Source of the DNA: DASSUW01 sp963774155
Lineage (GTDB): Bacteria; Actinomycetota; Thermoleophilia; Solirubrobacterales; Solirubrobacteraceae
DNA: 64,000 nucleotides
Reading direction: 5' to 3'
Assembly: GCA_963774155.1 (NCBI GenBank)
Contig: CAVZDW010000012.1
Span: 682,001-746,000 of the forward strand
Part shown: one piece after another, positions 57,728 through 64,000 of the stretch
Layout of the letters: each line of letters starts with the position of its first letter
Position numbering within the stretch: position 1 is the stretch's first letter
The notes under the pieces: generated by a model
What the model was told of the DNA's origin: nothing
What the model saw: only the letters and a program-made list of their open reading frames with translations
Databases searched by the model: none
Translations under genes and position numbers: made by a program

Positions 57728-60700
57728 TCAGTCGCCGTCGAGTTCGTTCAGCTTCGCTTCGGCGAACTCGAGCTCCCGTTGGCGGTCCGGGTTGTCCGGA
57801 GCGGCGTCCCGGAGCCGCCGCCGGATGGTGACGCTCTGCGTGTAGTACTGCCGCGCGCGGTGCTTGTCCCCGGCGGCCACCATCATCTTGGCGAGCCGGT
57901 CGTAGGAGATCGAGAGATCGCGCTGGTAGTCGGCCCGGCCGGGCTCCCCCGCCGCGATGCGCTCGGTGATCGCGAGGTCCTGGAGGTAGTACTCGCCCGC
58001 CTCGTCCGGCTGCCCGACGGCGGCCATGTAGTCGCCGAGCTTGCTGTAGGTCACCGAGAGATCGTGCTGGTGGTCGACGCGGTCAGGCTCGTCCTTCGCG
58101 AGACGCTCGACGATCTCGAGACCCTGGAGGTAGAGCTCCAGCACCCGCTCGCCACGGTCGAGGCGGTGCATGAGGTCGCCGAGGTTGAAGTAGGACAGCG
58201 CGAGGTCACGCCGGTAGTCGGTGCGGTCAGGCTCGATGTCCACCAGTCGCTCGCGGATGTCGAGGGCCTGGGTGTACAGCTCGAGCGCACGGTCGGTGTC
58301 GTCGAGCTGGGCCACCATGTCACCGACCCGGTCGTAGGAGATGGCCAGGTCACGTTGGTAGGCCACGCGATCCGGTTCATCCTCCGCCAGCTGCTGGGCG
58401 ATGAGCAGGTCCTCCGAGAAGAGCTCGAGGGCACGTTCGGCGTCGCCCAGCGCGGCGATCAGGTCACCGAGCTTGTTGTACCCGACCGACAGGTCGCGCC
58501 GGAACTCTGCGTTGTCGGGCTCGGCTTCGGCGAGCTGCCGGCGGATCTCGAGGCTGTCCGTGAAGAGCTCCAGCGCGCGGTCTTCCCGCCCCTGCCTGGC
58601 AAGTACGTCGCCGAGCTTGTTGTACGTCACCGCGAGACCGCGCCGGAACTGTGTGCTGTCGGGCTCCTGGGCGACGAGCCGCTCGCGGATCTCGAGACTC
58701 CGCGTGAAGAGCTCGAACGCCCGCTGGCCCTGTCCGACCGAGAGCATCAAGTCGGCGAGCCGTTCGCAGACGACCGAGACGTCGTGCTGGTAGTCGAGCC
58801 GTTCCGGCTCGGCCAGCGCGCGACGCTCCTGCTCTTCGGCGAGCTCGGTGTAGCGCTCGATGGCCGCCAGGGAGAAGCCAAGGGCGAAGAGCGCCGTGGC
58901 CTCGTGATCCACGAAGATGTTGTAGTTCGGATCGCTGCGCGGCAACGCGGCGCGAACCTGCGCGGCGAAGCTCAGCCGAGCCAGCGTCGACCTCTGCTCG
59001 AGAAACGCGACGACGCCCTTCGCGACCGTCGCGGCACGGTCGGTCGAGCCCGCGACGAGGAAGTTCTCGGTGGCTTCGATGCCTTCGTCGATCGACCGTG
59101 ACGCCCGCTGGATCCGCCGCACACGCAGCTCGCCGGCACGATCACAGCGCTCGCGATAGGCGTCTTCCGGCTGGTGCTCGCGCAGGGCCTCCGCCGTCCA
59201 CCGATGCACCCAGAGCTCCCCCTCGACACGAGCGATGAGGGAGAGCTCGATGAGCCGTTCCGCGGCACGCTGCGTGGCTTCCGCGCTCAGCCCCAGCTCG
59301 TCGAGCGTCTCCGCCAGGTCCTCGAGTGGGACGGAGATGTTGGACACCGCCGTCTGGAGCAGCACCTCGCGTTCGGCGTCGTCGAGCTGGGTCAGCAGCT
59401 CCTTGAGGAAGATGTCGGCCGCGCCGAGCCGGACGGCGTCCTCGATCGCCTGGGGCAGCGCCCGCGGATCGCGCGGATCGATGGCCTCGCTCCGCGCCAG
59501 ATCGCGGAGCTTGGACCGCACGGTCTTCACCGACGCCCCGCGGCGCAGGAGCGCATCGAGGAACTCGAGCACCCGCGGGTGGCCGCCGATCAGGGAGCTC
59601 ACCAGCGTCACGTCTTCGCGACCGAGCTGCTTGAGGCCCTCGAGGCGCAGGAAGAGCCGCCGCGTCTCGGCCGGCGAGAGCGGTCCGACGGCCAGTTCGT
59701 GGACGCCGGCCGAGAGGCCGGGAAGCGGGTAGCGCGACGTGACGAGCAGCTTGCCGACCGAGCAGCAGTCGAGCAGGGCCTCGAGCACGGCGGCGCGCGC
59801 CGGGTCGAGGAAGGCCCCGCCGTCGACGGTGAGGTTGTCCTCGAAGTTGTCGAGGATGAGCAGCAGGGGGAACCGCTGGAGCGTCCGGCCGAGGCCGTCG
59901 AGCCGGGCCTGGTCGTCGTCCGGCACGGCGCTCAGCCGGGCGCTCAGGTCGTGCGCCCACGAGAGCGGGGCGTCGGCGAGGTCGGCGGTCAGCGCGCGGT
60001 AGATCGCCTCGAGGCTGAACGCGCCCCGGGTCGCCGAGCAGACCCAGCCCTCTTCTGCCAGCCGCGTCCACACCCGGCCGGCGACGCTGCTCTTGCCCAC
60101 GCCGCCGATCCCCGTCAGCACCACGCCGCCGACCTCGCCGTGCTCGGCCGTGAACGCGTCATCGCCGCGCAGGGCGCGCAGCGCGATCCGCACCTCGCGG
60201 CGGCGCCCGATGAGCTCGTCCCAGCCCAGCGAGGGAACCGGGCCGGCGATCGCGTGCACCGGCGGCCTCCGCAAGGGCGTCTGCTCGAGGTCGCTGTCGA
60301 TCAGCGGGTCGTCGTCGCCGGCCAGGAGCAGAGACGCGGTCGCCCATTCCGGTCGCAGCTCGGCCGCCGCCTGCTTCCGCATCGCCTCGACCTCCTGGCG
60401 CGCGACGGCCAGCGCGACGCCCGCCCGCGGGGACGAGGCTCGCGAGAGCTCGCGGTAGAACACGCGCGCCAGCGCGGTCGCGTAGACGTCGGTCACCGGC
60501 GCCTGCATCGCCAGCACGCGCGGCACGCCCTGGTGATGGAGCTCCACCGCCAGGCTCGCGCTGTCGCCGCCGCTGTTGCACGACGACACGAACACCAGGG
60601 GGAGCGCCTTGCCGCCGGCCTGGAACGCGGCGACGAGCTCGTCGGCCGACACGGGGACCGCCTGTCCGTCCTCGTCCTCGAGCTCGATCTCCCGCGGGCC

Positions 60701-61771
60701 GCCGTGGCCGGAGAGGTGCAGGACGTGGTAGTCGTCCTCGGCGAGCGCGTCGCGGATCGCGTCGGGATCGGCCACCTCGAGGATGCGCACCTGCGCGCGC
60801 CCGTCGCGCACGGCCGGACTCACGGCCTCGAGGATCGATCCCATCTCGGCCTCGACGTCGAGCGGCACGTTCGGCGTGTAGCCCTCGTCGGGTGCGCCGA
60901 CGGCCACGAGCACCTTCAGCGGGCCCGGAGCCGGTGCCGGCAGTCCGCGCCTCGCGCCGGTCATCCTGCGCCAGAGCCGCACGCCGGGATGCAGGGCCGG
61001 CGCCCTGCCGCTCACGAGCAGCGCGGCCTCCATCGGCAGCGCGATCAGCGGGCCCGGCGCGGCCTCGACGCAGACGTCGACGAGCGTGTTCGCGTCGAGC
61101 GAGTCGACGAGCGACTCGACGACGGCGCCGACCTCGCCCGCGAACACGACCCGGCCGACCCGCCGCCCCAGCTCGCCGAGCGAGAGGCCGTGCGGTGCCC
61201 CGGCGAGCGTGAGCCCCGCCGGAACGGGCACGCCGTCGACCGCCGCCCGCGCCTCGTCCTCGACGGTGAGCGCGACGGTGGCCAGCCCATCGCTGTCATC
61301 GCCGAGCGTGATCGTGACGCGGCGCGCGTCGAGTCGCAGCGGCGAGCGCAGCCCCGGCTTGTGATCGATCCCCAGCAGGGCGTCGCGAATGGCGTCGAAG
61401 TCGTCCACCGACCGCCGGGCGAGCGTGCGCAGGGCGGCTGGGAGCCGACGGTCCAGCCCCTCCTCCAGCGTCACCGGTATGACGCGGATGCCGTCCTCGA
61501 CCTTCCGCAGGATCAGCTGCGTCAGCTCCTCCCACGCCCACTTCCCGTCGAACCACGTCGAAGACACGAACACGAGCGCGGCGTGACACCCGTCCACGCC
61601 GCTGGTCATCCTCGTGACGATGTTGTCCCCGGCCGCGATCTCCCAGCGGTCGAACCAGGCGTCCACCCCGCTGTCGACCAGGCGGCGGGCGAACGCCTCC
61701 ACGGCCTCCGCGTCCAGGGACCGGTAGCTGAGGAAGACCTTGGGGGCGGCCTGGTCCATCGCCGTGATCAT
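57728..61771 (-). CDS. TIR-CHAT-NTPase-TPR protein, predicted immune/cell-death effector
   Basis: The 1347-residue protein has four parts. A TIR domain (about 10-135) starts KVFLSYRSLDAEAVE and has a candidate NADase Glu44 in FDRWEIAAGDN. A CHAT caspase-like domain (about 285-485) has a His356 (SGHGG) and Cys398 (VSSCNSGGDS) dyad. A STAND-type NTPase (about 515-800) has Walker A GIGGVGKSS at 554-562, Walker B LLLILDNFED near 641 and LLVTSRYP. The C-terminus has seven TPR-like repeats with an exact 48-residue period (about 994-1329). Two effector domains on one sensor are unusual. The family logic suggests TPR sensing of a threat, NTPase oligomerisation, then NAD depletion and/or proteolysis. 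This is inferred, not shown. Confidence 0.88.
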   Translation of the reverse strand: MITAMDQAAPKVFLSYRSLDAEAVEAFARRLVDSGVDAWFDRWEIAAGDNIVTRMTSGVDGCHAALVFVSSTWFDGKWAWEELTQLILRKVEDGIRVIPVTLEEGLDRRLPAALRTLARRSVDDFDAIRDALLGIDHKPGLRSPLRLDARRVTITLGDDSDGLATVALTVEDEARAAVDGVPVPAGLTLAGAPHGLSLGELGRRVGRVVFAGEVGAVVESLVDSLDANTLVDVCVEAAPGPLIALPMEAALLVSGRAPALHPGVRLWRRMTGARRGLPAPAPGPLKVLVAVGAPDEGYTPNVPLDVEAEMGSILEAVSPAVRDGRAQVRILEVADPDAIRDALAEDDYHVLHLSGHGGPREIELEDEDGQAVPVSADELVAAFQAGGKALPLVFVSSCNSGGDSASLAVELHHQGVPRVLAMQAPVTDVYATALARVFYRELSRASSPRAGVALAVARQEVEAMRKQAAAELRPEWATASLLLAGDDDPLIDSDLEQTPLRRPPVHAIAGPVPSLGWDELIGRRREVRIALRALRGDDAFTAEHGEVGGVVLTGIGGVGKSSVAGRVWTRLAEEGWVCSATRGAFSLEAIYRALTADLADAPLSWAHDLSARLSAVPDDDQARLDGLGRTLQRFPLLLILDNFEDNLTVDGGAFLDPARAAVLEALLDCCSVGKLLVTSRYPLPGLSAGVHELAVGPLSPAETRRLFLRLEGLKQLGREDVTLVSSLIGGHPRVLEFLDALLRRGASVKTVRSKLRDLARSEAIDPRDPRALPQAIEDAVRLGAADIFLKELLTQLDDAEREVLLQTAVSNISVPLEDLAETLDELGLSAEATQRAAERLIELSLIARVEGELWVHRWTAEALREHQPEDAYRERCDRAGELRVRRIQRASRSIDEGIEATENFLVAGSTDRAATVAKGVVAFLEQRSTLARLSFAAQVRAALPRSDPNYNIFVDHEATALFALGFSLAAIERYTELAEEQERRALAEPERLDYQHDVSVVCERLADLMLSVGQGQRAFELFTRSLEIRERLVAQEPDSTQFRRGLAVTYNKLGDVLARQGREDRALELFTDSLEIRRQLAEAEPDNAEFRRDLSVGYNKLGDLIAALGDAERALELFSEDLLIAQQLAEDEPDRVAYQRDLAISYDRVGDMVAQLDDTDRALELYTQALDIRERLVDIEPDRTDYRRDLALSYFNLGDLMHRLDRGERVLELYLQGLEIVERLAKDEPDRVDHQHDLSVTYSKLGDYMAAVGQPDEAGEYYLQDLAITERIAAGEPGRADYQRDLSISYDRLAKMMVAAGDKHRARQYYTQSVTIRRRLRDAAPDNPDRQRELEFAEAKLNELDGD
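57785..58792 (-). repeat. seven tandem 144-nt coding repeats (48-residue TPR units)
   Basis: Seven units of 48 codons each follow the pattern RRDL-(A/S)-xSY-xxLGD, RALELYTxxLxIRERL and EPDR. The units differ in many positions, so they are old duplications kept in frame. They make up the predicted sensor part of the TIR-CHAT protein. Confidence 0.8.
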
Positions 61772-61828
61772 CTCTGACCAGCGACGGCGCGTGAACCCCC
61801 TTGACTGGTGAGGCTAGGTCGTCCTCGC

Positions 61829-62803
61829 TCACGCCCGTCCGTCTGCGGAGACCTCGTACTGCCCGACCTCGCGATACGTGAGGAAGCGGTGCTCGGCCGA
61901 GCCGTCGCGGAACAGGTCGACGATCGCGAACCCGGCCGGGGTGTCGCGGTAACCGGGGTCGGCCTCGTCCCACCAGTTGCCGGAGACGGCGCCGCCGCAG
62001 GCGAAGCGGACGGTGTTGTAGGTGATGTCGTCGCGCACGTGGTTGTGGCCGCTCAGGGCGAGCTGCACGTTGAGGTGGCGGAGGAAGAGGTCGTTGAGCT
62101 CCGGCAGGTCCGAGTGGACGCCCCAGCCGCCCGGCACGCGGAACGACCCGTCGGGCTCGCGGAGCGAGCTGTCGGTGAACGGGAGCGCGGTCTGGATCGG
62201 GATGTGCGAGGCGATCACGATGTGTGTCGAGCGCGGCGTCGTCTCCAGCTCGCGCCGCAGCCACGCGGTCTGCTCGTCGCCGAGGCGGCCGACGTACGCG
62301 CCGCCGCCGAGCAGCTCGATCGAGTCGAGCACGATGAGCTTCCAGTCGCCGAGGCGGACCGAGTAGAAGGCCTTCCGCAATCCGAGCTCGCGCAGCGCCT
62401 GGACCTTGCCGCCGTCGGGATGCGTCTCGGACCCGGGGCCCGACCAGCAGTCGTGGTTGCCGATCGCGTGCGCGACCGGCGTGCGGATCCCGCGGTAGAT
62501 GCGCTGGTGGGCGGCCCACTGGGCATCGACGTCGGGCTTGGACGCGTAGAGCGCGTCCATGATCGCGTCGCCGGACTGGAGCACGAGGTCCGGGTCGTAG
62601 CGCAGCCCGAGCTTGAGGGCGCGCTTGGTCTCCGGCTCCGAGCGCGGAACTCCCGGCGTCACGTGCGCGTCGGTGAAGTGCAGGATGCGGACCGCGCGGC
62701 CGCGGCCCGGATGGGCGAGCGCGACCCCGGGCGAAGCGACGATCGCTCCCACGGACGCGGCGCCGGCCCCTGCGAGAAAGCGACGGCGGGTGCTGTGCTG
62801 CAT
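61829..62803 (-). CDS. Tat-exported calcineurin-like metallophosphoesterase
   Basis: The 324-residue protein has a twin-arginine signal (STRRRFLAGAG, hydrophobic stretch, cleavage near ALAHP at about 31). Metal ligands of the metallophosphatase fold are visible as HFTDAHV, QSGDAIMD, GNHDCW, ASHIPI and SGHNHV. The expected activity is phosphomono- or diester hydrolysis outside the membrane. It lies 57 nt before the TIR-CHAT stop-to-start boundary on the same strand, so co-transcription is possible, though an immune role is not implied. Confidence 0.9.
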   Translation of the reverse strand: MQHSTRRRFLAGAGAASVGAIVASPGVALAHPGRGRAVRILHFTDAHVTPGVPRSEPETKRALKLGLRYDPDLVLQSGDAIMDALYASKPDVDAQWAAHQRIYRGIRTPVAHAIGNHDCWSGPGSETHPDGGKVQALRELGLRKAFYSVRLGDWKLIVLDSIELLGGGAYVGRLGDEQTAWLRRELETTPRSTHIVIASHIPIQTALPFTDSSLREPDGSFRVPGGWGVHSDLPELNDLFLRHLNVQLALSGHNHVRDDITYNTVRFACGGAVSGNWWDEADPGYRDTPAGFAIVDLFRDGSAEHRFLTYREVGQYEVSADGRA

Positions 62804-62979
62804 GCGGCCTCCCTCGTGACTGAACGCAACGCAAGCTACGGGGGCGCCTGGCGCCCGCTGTTGCTCAGCCGTGAAGGTACCTGCCCCTGGCCGTCCGGCG
62901 GTACCAGCACCTGAGCTGTTGACCAGTACTCAACTTTCGAACAGGTAAGAAACCCGACAGTGTTGGCACCATCGACACA

Positions 62980-64000
62980 TGTCCTTGTTGCCACGGACGG
63001 CACGCCGGTCGGCGCTGGTAGCTGCGGCTCTCGCGCTGACGCTGCCCGCCACGGCCGGCGCTGCCCAGACGGTCACCTCCCTCGCCGACAGCGGCGCGGG
63101 CTCCCTGCGCGCCGCGCTCGCGGACGCCGCCTCGGGCGAGACCATCGACTTCGCCGTCGAGGGCACGATCAGGCTCGACAGCGGGCTCCAGATCGACAAG
63201 GACGTCCGCATCGACGGGCCGGGAGCCCGTGCGCTCGCGCTCTCCGGTCGCAACGAGGTGCGCGTGCTCCACGTCATGGGGGACGGCACCGAGGCGCGGA
63301 TCGACGACCTGACCATCCGCGCCGGGCGCGTGGACGGCGACGAGACGCTCGGCGCCGGCCTGCTGCAGACCGGCGCGAACAGCCTCGTCCGGCTCGAGCG
63401 CGTCGCGCTCGTCGACAACGAGGCCATGCTCGACGAGACCGTCCCGCTCGGCGGCGGCGCCGCCATCGTGCGCGGCAAGCTCGAGCTCGTCGACTCCACG
63501 GTGGCCGGCAACCGCGCCATCGGCGGTGGTGGCGGCGGCGTCTTCGTCGGCGAGCTCGCGACCTTCGAGATCCTCGGCAGCACGATCGCCGGCAACGCCG
63601 CGACCGGCGGCGGGGGAATCCTCCAGCTGGACGCCGACGGCAGCATCCGCCGCAGCACGATCGCCGGCAACACGGCCGACGCGGTCGGCGCCGGCATCGG
63701 CGGATCGCCCGGCGGCGCGGTCACCGTCGGCGACTCCCTCATCGCCGACGCGTGCGACGGCCCGGTCGCCAGCGAGGGCGGCAACGTCTTCGCCACCGCC
63801 TGCGTCGTCGCCCCGGCGGCCACCGACCTGGTCGGCAGCGCGCCCGTCAGCGCGCTCGCGGACCACGGCGGGCCCACGGACACCGTCCTGCCGCTGCTCG
63901 GCAATCCCGCGCTCGACCACCTTGCCGGCCCGTGCGCGCCCGCCGACCAGCGCGGTGTCGCCCGCCCGCAGGGCGCCGGCTGCGACGCCGGCGCCGTCGA
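62980..64000 (+). CDS. secreted parallel beta-helix protein, truncated by the window edge
   Basis: About 340 residues are visible, without a stop. A Sec signal peptide (RRSALVAAALALTLPATAGA) is followed by VTSLADSGAGSLRAAL, the usual start of polymorphic outer-surface beta-helix proteins. Repeating short strands then follow (STVAGNRAIGGGGGGVFV, STIAGNAATGGGGIL, STIAGNTADAVGAGI). The region ends near DQRGVARPQGAGCDAGAV, a common closing motif of such proteins. It is probably an extracellular or surface protein with carbohydrate or adhesion function. It is divergent from the metallophosphoesterase across 176 bp. Confidence 0.85.

Noticed and set aside
57785..58792. Tandem repeats as a CRISPR array
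   Set aside because: The 144-nt units are diverged, in frame and coding for TPR-like helices; no short identical repeats with unique spacers.

Overview
The window looks like the chromosome of a very GC-rich actinobacterium (about 70% GC by eye; GTG and TTG starts are common and many genes overlap by 4 nt). Class Thermoleophilia, around Solirubrobacter or Conexibacter, is my inference. It rests on the dnaK-grpE-dnaJ-hspR operon, an ECF41 sigma factor with its epimerase partner, Arg/Asp-rich small membrane proteins, and the style of the secreted beta-helix and FN3 proteins. No phylogenetic computation was possible.

Layout. 0-3.3 kb: an Arg-rich 53-residue peptide, an ABC exporter, an atypical protein kinase and endonuclease III, all tightly coupled. 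3.3-7.4 kb: the DnaK chaperone operon ending in the MerR-type repressor HspR. 7.4-12.2 kb: a membrane redox/flavinylation module (ferric-reductase-like protein, ApbE, two small membrane proteins) divergent from a two-component system that is flanked on its other side by a paralogous Asp-rich protein. 12.2-14.8 kb: clpB, carrying the same operator-like inverted repeat as dnaK.

15.5-34.3 kb: most of the de novo purine pathway in three blocks: GYD-purD-purE-purB-M24 peptidase, then purC-purS-purQ-purL, then purF-recQ-purN-purH. Genes in these blocks are usually joined by ATGA, GTGA or TTGA overlaps. Several genes at 20.7-25.5 kb carry single-base frame disruptions (an FN3 protein, purS, purL, a DUF3352 lipoprotein). 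Because purL is conserved and normally essential to this pathway, sequence error is as likely as decay.

34.3-46.5 kb: TetR, two SDRs, an S15 peptidase, an SOS-like palindrome beside a broken HTH/HNH gene, a 2TM channel with an abnormal filter, PlsC, a PPi-type phosphofructokinase, an MMPL transporter, an RTX-repeat protein, and tRNA-Lys, -Glu, -Val and -Asp genes. 46.5-49.0 kb: a small degraded integrated element bounded by a perfect 50-bp duplication of the tRNA-Asp 3' end. It holds an integrase C-terminus, a tRNA-like relic, a decayed phage-like gene and an intact cupin.

49.0-64.0 kb: an ECF41 sigma/epimerase pair, a large LuxR-family ATPase regulator, a slipin, an orphan NarL regulator, a broken electrode-type lipoprotein, Ohr, and a 1347-residue TIR-CHAT-NTPase-TPR protein. 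That last gene is the strongest candidate for an immune or cell-death system here. A Tat-exported metallophosphoesterase and a truncated secreted beta-helix protein close the window.
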